Source: an uncultured Marinoscillum sp.
GTDB taxonomy: Bacteria > Bacteroidota > Bacteroidia > Cytophagales > MED-G16
Assembly: GCA_902628365.1 (NCBI GenBank)
Contig: CACOMW010000003.1
Span: 1-64,000 of the forward strand
Direction of reading: 5' to 3'
Length of the DNA stretch: 64,000 nucleotides
Shown here: piece by piece, positions 19,838 through 31,125 of the stretch
Layout of the letters: every line of letters starts with the position of its first letter
How positions within the stretch are numbered: the stretch's first letter is position 1
Program-made: the position numbers and the translations under genes
Notes under the pieces: model-generated
The model's input: only the letters and a program-made list of their open reading frames with translations
What the model was told of the DNA's origin: nothing
Database searches by the model: none

Positions 19838-20544
19838 TATTTATTAATTTTTTGATAAATTTTTATCAAAAAATAGAACAATAAGCTAAAAACAAAAAGT
19901 AGTAATATTTTATTTAATTGAAATAAGCTTTCATTTTTTTTATATAAATCTAAAACTTTGAAAAAGTAGAATATTGTAAATATTCCCAACAAACCATTTT
20001 TTTCATTCAATAATACTTTTCTTAAATTAAAATTTAACTCTGGTTTTATCCATTTTTTAAAATTAGGAATTATTGCAGGAACATTTAATGAATATAATTT
20101 GTATTCATTTTTAAATTTTTTTATTAAATAATCTTCTTCTGCTAAAATAATTGGAATATAGATTAACCAGTAAAAAAAAATAGAAAATAAAACAAAATAT
20201 AAGTTATTTGTAATTAATGAAGCTCCAAGCCAAATAAGGAAATTACCAATATACAATGGATGCCTTATTAGTGAATATATTCCTGTTTTATTTATTTTTG
20301 AAGCAAGTTGAGATTTTGTATTTCTTCCTGAAGTTTTATTAAAAGAATATCCAACAACTAATACTCTAATCAATAATCCAGCTAATGAAATAGATAAGCA
20401 ATAATTAAATATGGATGGATTTATTTTATTAATTGGAGAAATATAATAAAAATAAAAAGCTAAGAAAATAATAGGAATAGGAATATAGCTTCTGTATCTA
20501 AAAAATAAATTTCCTAAACTAATTAGTATACTTTTTTGAATCAT
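19816..20544 (-). CDS. Isoprenylcysteine/phospholipid methyltransferase-like integral membrane protein
   Basis: TGIYSLIRHPLYIGNFLIWLGASL...AEEDYLIKKFKNEYKLY motifs of the ICMT/PEMT superfamily. Confidence 0.8.
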   Translation of the reverse strand: MIQKSILISLGNLFFRYRSYIPIPIIFLAFYFYYISPINKINPSIFNYCLSISLAGLLIRVLVVGYSFNKTSGRNTKSQLASKINKTGIYSLIRHPLYIGNFLIWLGASLITNNLYFVLFSIFFYWLIYIPIILAEEDYLIKKFKNEYKLYSLNVPAIIPNFKKWIKPELNFNLRKVLLNEKNGLLGIFTIFYFFKVLDLYKKNESLFQLNKILLLFVFSLLFYFLIKIYQKINKYHLDTSD

Positions 20545-22328
20545 TCTTCTTGATTATCAATCTTTAATTCAGAATCTATTATTTTAAGTATTGGCACAAA
20601 CTGATTATCATTCATATAGTCATATTGAAACCCTTCAAAAACATCTCCTTGAATAAAGTTTTCATTACGTAAGCCAAACTGAAAATAATTACCATATTTC
20701 CTAATAATCTTACCTATCATATTAATTATTCCAAACCCAATAAATAGATTATCTGATGGAATTTCACCATATGAATTAATAAATTTATCTTTAATAAAAC
20801 TTGAAATTTCTGAATTTAGATTAATATATTTTCTACTTATAAAAGAAACATCTAATCTTTTTAATTGATCAAATGTATTTACATCATATTCTAACCATTC
20901 ATTAAAACCCAAAACTGAAATCGTATCATTTCTCACATCAACTGCACTTAATGTGTTTGAACTAAGAAGAGAGTTAGATGATACAGTAAATACATGTCCA
21001 ATTGAATCATCATCGATATAAAACTTTTCCTCATATTTATAAATAGTATCAAGTTTTTCAATTCCTCTTCCATCCTTTACAATTCTTCCTTCTATATTAT
21101 TAATTGAATCTGCTTCTTGTTTTGACAACATAAGTTCATAAGAATTTGTTAATGAATCTAATATTAGTCTTGAATCTTCCAAGTTTACTTTTTGTTTATA
21201 TATAAAATTAAAACCATTTGCTTCCATTTTATTTTGATAAATAGATGCTATGAGAGAATCAACTTTATTGTTCTCATAAAAAATTATTGCATTTTTATTT
21301 TTATTAAATTTTTCTTTTGCATATTCAGCAGCTTTTATCGCTAAAGTTTTATTACTAGGTAAAAAAAGCATTGCATATTTATTATTATCAATAATTTCAT
21401 TGTTACTTGACAAAGGATTAATCATAAATATTTTGTTCTCAAGACAATATTGACTTACTAATTTTACTGGACTTGAATATAAGGGACCAATAATTAGATT
21501 CATTGTGTTGAATAAGCTAGATTTCAAAATACCTTTAACAACCTCTGGATCTCTTTTAGTGTCATACGGATATAATTTTATTTTAACTCCTATTGAATCT
21601 AAATGATTTGTTGCGAATCTCATTCCATTATATAAATCCGTTATAAATTTATTTTTTTTCATAATGGATAAATTATCATTTTCATTGTACATAAATGGTA
21701 ACAAAATAGCTACCTTAAAAATATAATCATCACTATTAATAAATAAATTTTCTTCTGATACATTAGATAAAATATTTTTAATTTTACTGATTATATCTTT
21801 ATCCAAGGGCTCATTCAATAATTTTCTACCAAAATATTTTGCTATCACATTATTCTTAGGATAAACATCATACCATTTTCTTAATTTATTAAAATCATTT
21901 ATTTTTTCGATTTTTGGATCTAAAAACTCATAAAGTTGATCTTTTATGTCTTTTGATTTTATACCAGAAAGTATTCTAAATGAAGATTCATATTCATTTT
22001 TTTCAAGTAGTAATCTTACCAACCAATAATTCACTTCATCAAGCTGAGGCCAACTTGGATAATTAAAAATTATATCTTCTAATTTTTTTTTAGAATTATC
22101 AAATTTATTTAAATTAAAATCACATAATCCAGAATAATAAATTGAATAAATTTTAAACTCGTTATTTGTAGATACTAACGAGTCAAAATGTACTATTGCT
22201 TCAGAATATTTTTTTTGATAAAAAAGTTTTTTACCCTTTATGTACGTTTCATAAGAATTTTGAGAAAATAATAAGTGAATAGGGAGAAAAATTATAAGTA
22301 ATTGAAATATAGTTTTATTTATTTTCAT
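20541..22328 (-). CDS. Secreted TPR plus periplasmic-binding-protein-like protein (LpoA / ABC substrate-binding-like)
   Basis: Signal peptide; TPR-like N-terminus YIKGKKLFYQKKYSEAIVHFDSL; type-1 PBP-like FKVAILLPFMYNENDN...LIIGPLYSSPVKLVSQYCLENKIFMINPLSSNN. Confidence 0.7.
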   Translation of the reverse strand: MKINKTIFQLLIIFLPIHLLFSQNSYETYIKGKKLFYQKKYSEAIVHFDSLVSTNNEFKIYSIYYSGLCDFNLNKFDNSKKKLEDIIFNYPSWPQLDEVNYWLVRLLLEKNEYESSFRILSGIKSKDIKDQLYEFLDPKIEKINDFNKLRKWYDVYPKNNVIAKYFGRKLLNEPLDKDIISKIKNILSNVSEENLFINSDDYIFKVAILLPFMYNENDNLSIMKKNKFITDLYNGMRFATNHLDSIGVKIKLYPYDTKRDPEVVKGILKSSLFNTMNLIIGPLYSSPVKLVSQYCLENKIFMINPLSSNNEIIDNNKYAMLFLPSNKTLAIKAAEYAKEKFNKNKNAIIFYENNKVDSLIASIYQNKMEANGFNFIYKQKVNLEDSRLILDSLTNSYELMLSKQEADSINNIEGRIVKDGRGIEKLDTIYKYEEKFYIDDDSIGHVFTVSSNSLLSSNTLSAVDVRNDTISVLGFNEWLEYDVNTFDQLKRLDVSFISRKYINLNSEISSFIKDKFINSYGEIPSDNLFIGFGIINMIGKIIRKYGNYFQFGLRNENFIQGDVFEGFQYDYMNDNQFVPILKIIDSELKIDNQEE

Positions 22329-22338
22329 AAAAATTAAA

Positions 22339-23862
22339 TTATTCCCATTCTATTGTTGCAGGAGGTTTTGAGGAAATATCTAAAACAACTCTATTTACCC
22401 CTTTTACTTTATTAATTATTTCATTTGATATTTTTGATAAAAAATCTGAAGATAATTTTGACCAATCTGCTGTCATACCATCTAAACTATTTACTGCTCT
22501 TAATACAATAACATTTTCATAGGTTCTTTCATCACCCATAACACCAACTGACTTTATAGGTAAAAATATTGCTCCTGCTTGCCAAATATTGTGATAAAGA
22601 TTTTCTTTAATTAATGAAGAAATAAAAATATGATCGGCTTCTTGAAGTATATTAATTCTTTTTTCTATAACCTCTCCCAAAATCCTTATAGCTAAACCTG
22701 GTCCAGGAAAAGGATGTCTATATAATATATTTTTAGGTATTTTTAAAGAAAGACCAATTTTCCTAACCTCATCTTTAAATAATGTATTTAAAGGTTCAAT
22801 AATTTTTAGATTCATTTTTTTGGGTAAACCTCCAACATTATGATGTGATTTAATAGTTACAGATGGACCTTTGACAGATACTGATTCAATTATATCTGGA
22901 TATATAGTACCTTGAGCTAACCATTTTACATTTTTAATTTTTTTAGACTCTTCTTCAAAAACATCAATAAAGGTTTTACCAATAGCTTTTCTTTTATCCT
23001 CAGGATCAACCTTTCCTTTTAATGAGGCATAAAACTTTTTTTTTGCATTAACTCCAATTACATTTAAACCTAGATTTTGATATGATTTTAAAACATTTTC
23101 AAATTCATTTTTTCTCAATAAGCCATTATCAACAAATACACAAACTAAATTATTTCCTACAGCTCTATTTATCAAAAAAGCTACTACTGATGAGTCAACA
23201 CCTCCAGACAAACCTAATAATACCTTATCATTTTTAAGTTTATTTTTAATTTCTATTATTGAAGAATCAATAAATTTCTTTGGTGTCCAGCACCCCTTAC
23301 ATCCACAAATATCAGAAATAAAGTTTTTTAAGATTTTAGTTCCATTAGTAGTATGTGTAACTTCAGGATGAAATTGTAATCCATATATTTTATGATTTTT
23401 CACTTCATAAGCTGCAACATTAACATCATTGGTGCTAGAAATAATTTCTAAATTACTTGAAATATTAGTAATACTATCCCCATGACTCATCCATACAGTT
23501 GAATCTAATTTAATATTATTTAAAATTTTACTTTTTTTTATGTTACTTAACTTAGCTCTTCCATATTCTCTCGAACTAGATTGAGAAATTTCACAATGAA
23601 ATTTTTTTGCGATTAATTGAGCGCCATAACAAATTCCTAGTATTGGAATATCAGAAAATTTTAAGAAATCAAAATTTGGGGCATCATTGTCATTTACTGA
23701 ATAAGGACTTCCTGAGAGCACTATCCCACTTATTTTATTATGTAATTTCGGTAAAGAATTAAAAGGATGGATTTCACAATAAACATTAAGTTCTCTTATC
23801 CTCCTAGCAATTAGTTGGGTATATTGAGAACCAAAATCAATTATTAAAATTTTTTCTTCCAT
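22339..23862 (-). CDS. guaA: GMP synthase (glutamine-hydrolysing)
   Basis: [65 protein letters not shown]; ends IEWE. Start taken at ATG 23862, not the TTG of the ORF track (23868). Confidence 0.97.
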   Translation of the reverse strand: MEEKILIIDFGSQYTQLIARRIRELNVYCEIHPFNSLPKLHNKISGIVLSGSPYSVNDNDAPNFDFLKFSDIPILGICYGAQLIAKKFHCEISQSSSREYGRAKLSNIKKSKILNNIKLDSTVWMSHGDSITNISSNLEIISSTNDVNVAAYEVKNHKIYGLQFHPEVTHTTNGTKILKNFISDICGCKGCWTPKKFIDSSIIEIKNKLKNDKVLLGLSGGVDSSVVAFLINRAVGNNLVCVFVDNGLLRKNEFENVLKSYQNLGLNVIGVNAKKKFYASLKGKVDPEDKRKAIGKTFIDVFEEESKKIKNVKWLAQGTIYPDIIESVSVKGPSVTIKSHHNVGGLPKKMNLKIIEPLNTLFKDEVRKIGLSLKIPKNILYRHPFPGPGLAIRILGEVIEKRINILQEADHIFISSLIKENLYHNIWQAGAIFLPIKSVGVMGDERTYENVIVLRAVNSLDGMTADWSKLSSDFLSKISNEIINKVKGVNRVVLDISSKPPATIEWE

Positions 23863-23865
23863 TAG

Positions 23866-23873
23866 CAAAATTA
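23866..23873 (-). promoter_or_regulatory. Putative -7 element TAATTTTG ending 3 nt before the guaA ATG
   Basis: Minus strand TAATTTTG-CTA-ATG. Confidence 0.5.
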
Positions 23874-23975
23874 AACTTCATCATAAAATTATACGAATTA
23901 TATGTGAAATTTATATTTTAATTATATCTTATAAATAAAAGTATATCAAATAATTATATAAATCTAAATTTAAAT

Positions 23976-24686
23976 ATGGGTAGAGCATTTGAATACAGAA
24001 GAGCTGCAAAAGAAAAAAGGTGGGATAAGATGTCCAAAGTTTTTCCTAAACTCTCAAGAGCTATAACTGTAGCTGCAAAAGAAGGTGGTTTAGATCCTGA
24101 AATGAATTCAAAACTTAGAGCTGCAATTCAAAATGCAAAATCTCAAAATATGCCAAAAGACAATATAAATTCTGCAATAAAAAGAGCAAATAATAAAGAT
24201 TTTGAGGATTTTATAGAAATTACATATGAAGGAAAAGGTCCTCACGGTGTCCTGGTAATTATAGAATGTGCAACTAATAATTCTACACGAACCACTGCTA
24301 ATATTAAATCATATTTTAATAAATCCAATGGTTCGTTAGTACCACCGGGATCTTTAGAATATATGTTTGAAAGAAAATCTGTTTTTAATATTAAACAAAC
24401 AACTGAAATAAATTTAGAACAATTAGAACTCAATTTAATTGATTTTGGTTTGGAAGAAATAATAATTAATGAAGATAATATTTTCATATATGGAGATTTT
24501 AAAAACTTTGGATTATTACATAAAGGAATTATAAAAAATGATCTAAAAATTAATAAATCAGAGGTTCAAAGAATTCCAAATGAACCAATTAATTATAACC
24601 AAGAACAAATAATTGATATTGAAAAAATGCTTGATAAAATTGATGATGATGATGATGTTCAAAATGTATTTACAAATATTTTATAA
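23976..24686 (+). CDS. YebC/PmpR family DNA-binding regulatory protein
   Basis: [52 protein letters not shown]. Confidence 0.95.
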   Translation: MGRAFEYRRAAKEKRWDKMSKVFPKLSRAITVAAKEGGLDPEMNSKLRAAIQNAKSQNMPKDNINSAIKRANNKDFEDFIEITYEGKGPHGVLVIIECATNNSTRTTANIKSYFNKSNGSLVPPGSLEYMFERKSVFNIKQTTEINLEQLELNLIDFGLEEIIINEDNIFIYGDFKNFGLLHKGIIKNDLKINKSEVQRIPNEPINYNQEQIIDIEKMLDKIDDDDDVQNVFTNIL

Positions 24687-24691
24687 GAAAA

Positions 24692-25702
24692 ATGGAGTTA
24701 GAAAAAAATATATCTATAAAAAACTATAATTCTTTTAAAGTAGATCATAAAATCAAAAAGTTTTATAAAATTCAATCAAAAGAAGAAATAAATGAAATAA
24801 GAAATTATCTTCCTAAAGATGAAAAAATAATTATTTTAGGTGGAGGTTCAAATATATTATTCACTAAAGATTTTGATGGGTCAATATTATACAACAATAT
24901 TCTCGGTAAAGAAATAATTAAAGAAACAAAAAATAACATCTATATAAAATTTGGTGCTGGTGAAAATTGGGATAAATCTGTTGAGTTTTGTGTAAAAAAC
25001 AAGTGGTATGGAATTGAGAATTTATCTTTGATTCCAGGATCAGTAGGTGCTGCACCGATTCAAAATATTGGTGCTTATGGAACCGAAATTAAAGATTATA
25101 TTTATGAAGTAACAGGAATAAATTTATTAAATGGAAAAAGTGAAATATATAAAAATAAATCATGTGACTTTTCATATAGAAATAGTGTTTTTAAAGAAAA
25201 ATTAAAAAATATTCTTTTCATTACACATGTTACAATTAAACTTTCAAAAATTAAAAAATTTAATATTTCCTACAATGAGGTGAAACAATATTTTAGAAAT
25301 ATGAATTCTAATGATATAACGTTAAATAACATTAGGAAAAAAATTATAGAAATTAGAGAATCAAAACTACCCAATCCAAAAATATTAGGTAATTGTGGTA
25401 GTTTTTTCAAAAACCCAACAATTGATTCTCAATCATTTAATAATTTGAAAAAAAAATATCCAGATATTGTTGGATATAAAAATTCTAATAAAATTAAAAT
25501 ATCTGCTGCTTGGCTAATTGAAAAATGTGGTTGGAAAGGATATAAAAAAAATAATGTAGGGGTATTCAAAAATCACGCACTTGTGTTAGTAAATTATTGT
25601 TCTAATGATGGGGAAAAAATTCTTAAACTTTCAGAAAAAATAAAAAATAGTGTAATAGAAAAGTTTAATATTACACTAGAAAAGGAAGTAAATATTTTTT
25701 AG
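24692..25702 (+). CDS. murB: UDP-N-acetylmuramate dehydrogenase
   Basis: NISIKNYNSFKVD; IILGGGSNILFTKDFDG; GIENLSLIPGSVGAAPIQNIGAYG; CGSFFKNP. Confidence 0.95.
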   Translation: MELEKNISIKNYNSFKVDHKIKKFYKIQSKEEINEIRNYLPKDEKIIILGGGSNILFTKDFDGSILYNNILGKEIIKETKNNIYIKFGAGENWDKSVEFCVKNKWYGIENLSLIPGSVGAAPIQNIGAYGTEIKDYIYEVTGINLLNGKSEIYKNKSCDFSYRNSVFKEKLKNILFITHVTIKLSKIKKFNISYNEVKQYFRNMNSNDITLNNIRKKIIEIRESKLPNPKILGNCGSFFKNPTIDSQSFNNLKKKYPDIVGYKNSNKIKISAAWLIEKCGWKGYKKNNVGVFKNHALVLVNYCSNDGEKILKLSEKIKNSVIEKFNITLEKEVNIF

Positions 25703-26853
25703 CCTTTATAACTAACTCTATATATAAGATCAGCTTTATCATCTGATATCAACATAGAACCATCATCTAAAATTAAAATATCAACAGGTCTCCCCCATGC
25801 TTCTTGTTCTTCATTGTTAAGCCATCCATAAATAAATGGTTCATAACTTATAGCTTTATTTTCTTTAATTTTTACTCTGGTTATCCTATATCCTATTTTT
25901 TTTGATCTATTCCACGAACCATGTTCTGCAATAAATATATCTCCTTTATATTCATTTGGAAACATATTGCCATTATAAAACTTTAAGCCTAAAGGAGCCA
26001 CATGAGGACCTAGATTTCTCGCTGGAGGAACAAAATCTGAACAGGGATGTTTTCCGCCAAATTCAGGATCTCCAATATCATCTCCATGGCAATATGGGTA
26101 TCCAAAATTTTGACCAGGCTTGGTTACTCTATTTAATTCACAAGGAGGAATGTTATCTCCAAGCATATCTCTTCCATTATCAGTAAACCACATTTCATCA
26201 TTATTTGGATTCCAAGTAAATCCTACAGTATTTCTAACACCATAAGCAAAAATTTCTCTATCAGAACCATCTGGATTCATTCTAGTTATTGATGCATACA
26301 TTTTATTTTTACTTTCACATATATTGCAAGGTGCTCCAACTGGAACATATAATTTACCATCCGGACCAAAAGCAATATACTTCCATCCATGATGTTTATC
26401 TTTTGGGTAGTCGTCATATATCAAGATTGGGTCACCAGGATTTTCTAAATTGTCTTCAATATTTTTAAAAACCCATAACTTATCAACCTCAGCAACATAT
26501 AGGTCTCCTTTGTGAAAAGCAACTCCATTTGGCATATTTTTTAATTTATTTGTTATAAGCCACTTTTTTTCTGCTATATTATCTTCATCTTCATCTCTTA
26601 TTGCAAATACATTATCACCATGTCGATTCCCAATGAAAATAGTGCCGGAAGGACTGATATCCATTGATCTTGCATTAGAAATATTATCAGCATAAATTTC
26701 AATAGTAAAACCTTCAGGCAAATTAATACCCTCAAGTAATTTATCGAGCTCCCCAATTTCAAAAGACTTTTCTAATTTACTACCATCTTTTACTTCTGAG
26801 TCACATGAAAAAAAGATTAAAAGAAAAGAAATTATAAATAAAAATTTATTCAT
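25699..26853 (-). CDS. PQQ-dependent sugar/sorbosone dehydrogenase-like lipoprotein
   Basis: Lipoprotein signal LIFFSCDSE; LPEGFTIEIYADNISNARSMDISPSGTIFIGNR; AEHGSWNRSKKIGYRI. Confidence 0.88.
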   Translation of the reverse strand: MNKFLFIISFLLIFFSCDSEVKDGSKLEKSFEIGELDKLLEGINLPEGFTIEIYADNISNARSMDISPSGTIFIGNRHGDNVFAIRDEDEDNIAEKKWLITNKLKNMPNGVAFHKGDLYVAEVDKLWVFKNIEDNLENPGDPILIYDDYPKDKHHGWKYIAFGPDGKLYVPVGAPCNICESKNKMYASITRMNPDGSDREIFAYGVRNTVGFTWNPNNDEMWFTDNGRDMLGDNIPPCELNRVTKPGQNFGYPYCHGDDIGDPEFGGKHPCSDFVPPARNLGPHVAPLGLKFYNGNMFPNEYKGDIFIAEHGSWNRSKKIGYRITRVKIKENKAISYEPFIYGWLNNEEQEAWGRPVDILILDDGSMLISDDKADLIYRVSYKG

Positions 26854-26969
26854 TTATTCAAATTAAATTTTGAATTCAAATATAAAATAATTTTATATTA
26901 TAATAAGTAAAGTTATTTTCATCTTTTAATAAAATATTAATAGTTTTAAAAAAAATTTTAATTTCTGTC

Positions 26970-28676
26970 TTGGAAAATATAGATTTAATCGTATTTGTTT
27001 CTTATTGTTTATTAATTCTATCTATTGGATTATATGTTTCAAGAGATAAAAAAGGAAAACAGAAAACAGCAGAAGATTATTTTTTAGCTGGAAAATCATT
27101 ACCATGGTGGACAATTGGAGCTTCATTAATCGCTGCTAACATTTCAGCAGAACAATTTATTGGTATGTCTGGATCAGGTTTTGCTTTGGGGTTAGCTATT
27201 GCAAGTTATGAGTGGATGGCGGCAATAACACTTCTATTAGTTGGAAAGTTTTTGCTTCCAGTCTATTTAGAAAAAAAAATATTTACAATTCCAGAATTTA
27301 TTGAAAAAAGATATAGCAAAAATTTAAAAACAATTTTAGCTGTATTCTGGATTGCACTTTTTGTATTTGTTAACCTTACCACTGTTCTTTATTTAGGTGG
27401 AAAAGCAATGGACACCATTTTTGGATCAGGAAATGGAGATATATTAAGCTATAGTATATTGTTACTGGGTGGATTTGCATTATCTTACTCTCTATGGGGA
27501 GGTCTAGCATCTGTTGCTTGGACAGATGTTGTTCAAGTGATTATTCTAATTTTTGGTGGAATTTTAATGACTTCAATTGCATTAACCTTTGTTACTCCAA
27601 GTGGTGATATTATTGATGGATTAATCTATGTTTATAATACTGTTCCTGAAAGGTTTTCAATGATACTATCAAAAGGTGAAATAATGATACCTGATAAAAT
27701 AGTTAATGGTGAAATAATTTATAAAGATGCATGGTTTGATTTACCAGGAATAGCTGTGTTGATTGGAGGAATGTGGATTGCAAATACATATTATTGGGGA
27801 TTCAATCAGTACATTATACAAAGAACTTTGGCTGCTAAAAATATAAGGGAAGCACAAAAGGGAATTGCATTTGCTGCATTTTTAAAATTGATTATTCCCA
27901 TTTTTGTTGTTTTACCTGGAATTATCGCATATGTAATTAATATGGATAAAGAAACCAATTCTATCATTATTGAAAATTTACCAAATGGATTTATTTCTTC
28001 AGATGGATCAATATTAAATGATAATGCAGCGCCTTGGTTAATAAATAATTATATACCAGTAGGAGTTAAAGGGTTGATTCTTGCTGCTTTAGCAGCTGCC
28101 ATAGTTTCATCTTTAGCCTCAATGCTAAACTCTACATCCACAATATTTACAATGGATATTTATAAAGCAATTATTAATACTAATGCTGATGATAGATCCC
28201 TTGTAAGAGTAGGAAGGATTACTGTCTTAATTTCCTTGGCCGTTGCAATGTGGATTGCTCCAAATTTAGGAAATATAGGTCAAGTATTTATTTATATTCA
28301 AGAATACACCGGAGTAGTTAGTCCTGGAATTTTAGCAGTATTTCTAACAGGTATATTTTGGAAGAAAACAACAAATAATGCAGCTATATGGGGAGTATTA
28401 TTTTCAATTCCTGTAGCAATGTACTTTAAGGTTGCCCCAAATGGTTGGTCTTCATTGCCAATTTTTATTAATGATGTTCCATTTATGCATCAAATGGGAA
28501 TAACATTTTTATCTACTGCCTTAATTATATTTTTAATTAGTTTCCTTGAGGGAAATAATGACGATCCAAAAAGTATTAATATATCTAAAAAATTATTTGA
28601 AACAGATTCTTCATTTAATATACCGGCGTTTGTAGTTCTATTGATTACTACGTTTTTGTATGCATTCTTTTGGTAA
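26970..28676 (+). CDS. SSS-family sodium/sugar (SGLT-like) symporter, TTG start
   Basis: TAEDYFLAGKSLPWWTIGASLIAANISAEQFIGMSGSG; about 14 TM segments. Confidence 0.92.
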   Translation: MENIDLIVFVSYCLLILSIGLYVSRDKKGKQKTAEDYFLAGKSLPWWTIGASLIAANISAEQFIGMSGSGFALGLAIASYEWMAAITLLLVGKFLLPVYLEKKIFTIPEFIEKRYSKNLKTILAVFWIALFVFVNLTTVLYLGGKAMDTIFGSGNGDILSYSILLLGGFALSYSLWGGLASVAWTDVVQVIILIFGGILMTSIALTFVTPSGDIIDGLIYVYNTVPERFSMILSKGEIMIPDKIVNGEIIYKDAWFDLPGIAVLIGGMWIANTYYWGFNQYIIQRTLAAKNIREAQKGIAFAAFLKLIIPIFVVLPGIIAYVINMDKETNSIIIENLPNGFISSDGSILNDNAAPWLINNYIPVGVKGLILAALAAAIVSSLASMLNSTSTIFTMDIYKAIINTNADDRSLVRVGRITVLISLAVAMWIAPNLGNIGQVFIYIQEYTGVVSPGILAVFLTGIFWKKTTNNAAIWGVLFSIPVAMYFKVAPNGWSSLPIFINDVPFMHQMGITFLSTALIIFLISFLEGNNDDPKSINISKKLFETDSSFNIPAFVVLLITTFLYAFFW

Positions 28677-28724
28677 TTGTAGTTTAAGTTATTTATTACA
28701 ATTTCATATAAAAAAAATTTTAAT

Positions 28725-28759
28725 AAAAATACCTTGTATATATTATACAGGGTATTTTT
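28725..28759. terminator. Intrinsic (possibly bidirectional) terminator hairpin
   Basis: AAAAATACCTTGTATA-TAT-TATACAGGGTATTTTT: 16-bp stem with one G-U pair, T-tract, about 50 nt after the SSS gene stop. Confidence 0.8.
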
Positions 28760-28807
28760 ATTTATTGTAAATTTCATTAGTAATATTAAAAAATAATTTA
28801 ATTTTTT

Positions 28808-29311
28808 ATGGAAACATTAAATGAGCATCAAAAAAAATTTAGTAAAAAATGGAAAAATCCTTTTTTATTTTCTTTATATTTTTTGTTTAATGTTCCAATG
28901 GGATGGTTCTCTGGAATGAGAATAACAGAAATATCTGAAAAAAAATGTATCACATACTTGCCATTTCAATGGTATTATAGATGGCAAAATAAAAACCCTT
29001 ACAAGTCCATGTATTTTGCTGTTCAATCAATGGGAGCTGAATTATCAACAGCTTCATTAGCAACCTTAGCTATAAAAGGTTATTCAGAATCAATTGCGCT
29101 AATAGTGACAGAAATGAGTTCAAAATATTTTAAAAAAGCGACTGGAAATCTAACTTTCAAGTGTGAGGAAGGTGAAAAGATTTTTAAAGCAGTTGAAAAG
29201 GCTGTGAAAACTAAAAAAGGAGTTCAAACAAGAGTTAAAACAATAGGTAAAATGAAAGATGGAACTATTGTTTCTGAATTTTATTTTACATGGTCATTTA
29301 AGAAAAGGTAA
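28808..29311 (+). CDS. DUF4442 / hotdog-fold family protein
   Basis: NVPMGWFSGMRITEISEKKCITYLPFQWYYRWQNKNPYKSMYFAVQSMGAELSTA. Confidence 0.75.
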   Translation: METLNEHQKKFSKKWKNPFLFSLYFLFNVPMGWFSGMRITEISEKKCITYLPFQWYYRWQNKNPYKSMYFAVQSMGAELSTASLATLAIKGYSESIALIVTEMSSKYFKKATGNLTFKCEEGEKIFKAVEKAVKTKKGVQTRVKTIGKMKDGTIVSEFYFTWSFKKR

Positions 29312-29320
29312 AATCATAAG

Positions 29321-29896
29321 ATGGAAAAAAAACAAATAGATTTAATTATTCAATCCAGAAGAGCTATCTATCCTAAACAATTTACAGGTGAAAAATTATC
29401 AAAAAATATAATAAAAAGAATTCTTGAAAATGGAAATATGGCTCCCTCACATAAGTTAACTCAACCTTGGATTTTTAAAATTTTCCAAGGCAAATCAAAA
29501 ATTAAGCTTGCTAATGAAATGATAAAAAGCTATAATGAATTTTCACATAACAACAAGGTTTTAATATCAAAAGCTGATAAAATTTTAAAAAATTGTACCC
29601 AGTCAGATTGTATAATTGTTATTTGCATGAAAAGAGATAAAAAAAAATCCATTCCAGAGTGGGAAGAGTTAGCATCTACTTCAATGGCAGTACAAAATAT
29701 GTGGTTAAGTTGCGTATCCTATAAAATTGGTTGCTATTGGAGTACACCTAAGTATTCTATTAAAATGTCAAAATTTTTAGGACTTAAAAAAAATGAGAAA
29801 TGCTTAGGTTTTTTTTATATGGGAAAGTTTGATCATAAAAGTCAAAAGAAAACTAAAAGAGATAGTATAATTGAAAAAATTGAATGGTTTAATTAG
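29321..29896 (+). CDS. Nitroreductase family protein
   Basis: IIQSRRAIYPKQFTGEKLSKNIIKRILENGNMAPSHKLTQPWIFKIF. Confidence 0.9.
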   Translation: MEKKQIDLIIQSRRAIYPKQFTGEKLSKNIIKRILENGNMAPSHKLTQPWIFKIFQGKSKIKLANEMIKSYNEFSHNNKVLISKADKILKNCTQSDCIIVICMKRDKKKSIPEWEELASTSMAVQNMWLSCVSYKIGCYWSTPKYSIKMSKFLGLKKNEKCLGFFYMGKFDHKSQKKTKRDSIIEKIEWFN

Positions 29897-29898
29897 TA

Positions 29899-31122
29899 CT
29901 ATGATTTTTTTAACTTCAAAATAGTTATTTCAGGAAGAATTCCTACTCTACCAGGATACCCCATAAATCCAAAACCTCTATTAACATATATGTGTTGTTC
30001 ATTTAAAGAATATAAATCTGCCCATTGCTTATAAGCCAATCTAACTGGACTAAGTCTAAATTTTCCAATATCTATACCATATTGTAAACCATGTGTGTGA
30101 CCTGATAGTGTTAAATCTATATCCTTAAAATTACTGGTTACTTGTGCATTCCAATGTGATGGATTATGAGACATTAATAGCTTAAAATCATTTTTATTGA
30201 GTCCATCATATGCTATATCGAGTTTTCCATATTGTTGAAATCTTCTGGATGCTGACCAATTTTCAACTCCTAAAATATTTATAGACTCTCCATCAACAGT
30301 AATTTTTGTGTTTTCATTTCTAAGCAAATTCCAACCAAATTCCTTTTGAGCAATCAATAAATCATTAAAATTTTTGATTTTACTACTCTCATTTCTCCAA
30401 CTAGTATATTCACCATAATCATGATTACCTAGTACGCTAAAAACACCTAATGGAGCATTTATTTTTGATAAATCATCTCCCCAACCAATTAGTTCTTTCG
30501 CTTTATCATTTACTAAATCTCCTGTAAAAAATATAATATCAGGTTTTTCATTCACAATCATATCTATACCTCCCCTAACTGCTAATCTATTTCTTAAACT
30601 TCCAACATGGATGTCAGATACATGGCATACTGTAATACCATCAAAAGCAATAGGCAACTTTTTTAATTTTATTTCTCTCCTTTTAATCCTATAATCATAA
30701 ACATTATTAGATAAAATACCATATGTAAGTGATGTAATTGGCAATCCATAAGCTAGGGATGCAGAAATACTTAGAAACTTTGATCTTGATATTTTCTTAC
30801 TTGATTTTGATGATTTTTTTCTAAATATATAGATTATCAATCTCCTTAAATCATCAATTAGTATAAAAGGTAATGATAAAACTTTTGAGATAAAGTTTCC
30901 TATAATAATGTTAAATGTTATTGTTTTATAATAATAACCTAATTCAAACTGAAATGCATAAAGAAAAAAATTAGTTACAGTAATAATTGTAAAAGACCAA
31001 TAGACTGGAATTAAAAATTTTATCCACTTATTTTTATTATACTTTTTTACAATTTGATAGAAATAATAGTCAAAAAATATTGAAATTAAAGTGAAGAACA
31101 ATAAAAAGGTTATTCTTTCCAT
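29899..31122 (-). CDS. Membrane-anchored metallophosphoesterase
   Basis: VCHVSDIHVGSL, FTGDLVND, SVLGNHDYG, LSGHTHGLQYG after N-terminal TM segments. Confidence 0.92.
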   Translation of the reverse strand: MERITFLLFFTLISIFFDYYFYQIVKKYNKNKWIKFLIPVYWSFTIITVTNFFLYAFQFELGYYYKTITFNIIIGNFISKVLSLPFILIDDLRRLIIYIFRKKSSKSSKKISRSKFLSISASLAYGLPITSLTYGILSNNVYDYRIKRREIKLKKLPIAFDGITVCHVSDIHVGSLRNRLAVRGGIDMIVNEKPDIIFFTGDLVNDKAKELIGWGDDLSKINAPLGVFSVLGNHDYGEYTSWRNESSKIKNFNDLLIAQKEFGWNLLRNENTKITVDGESINILGVENWSASRRFQQYGKLDIAYDGLNKNDFKLLMSHNPSHWNAQVTSNFKDIDLTLSGHTHGLQYGIDIGKFRLSPVRLAYKQWADLYSLNEQHIYVNRGFGFMGYPGRVGILPEITILKLKKS

Positions 31123-31125
31123 CAG

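Noticed and set aside
28490-28777. 95-aa minus-strand ORF
   Set aside because: Overlaps the SSS transporter C-terminus and the terminator hairpin; a shadow ORF.
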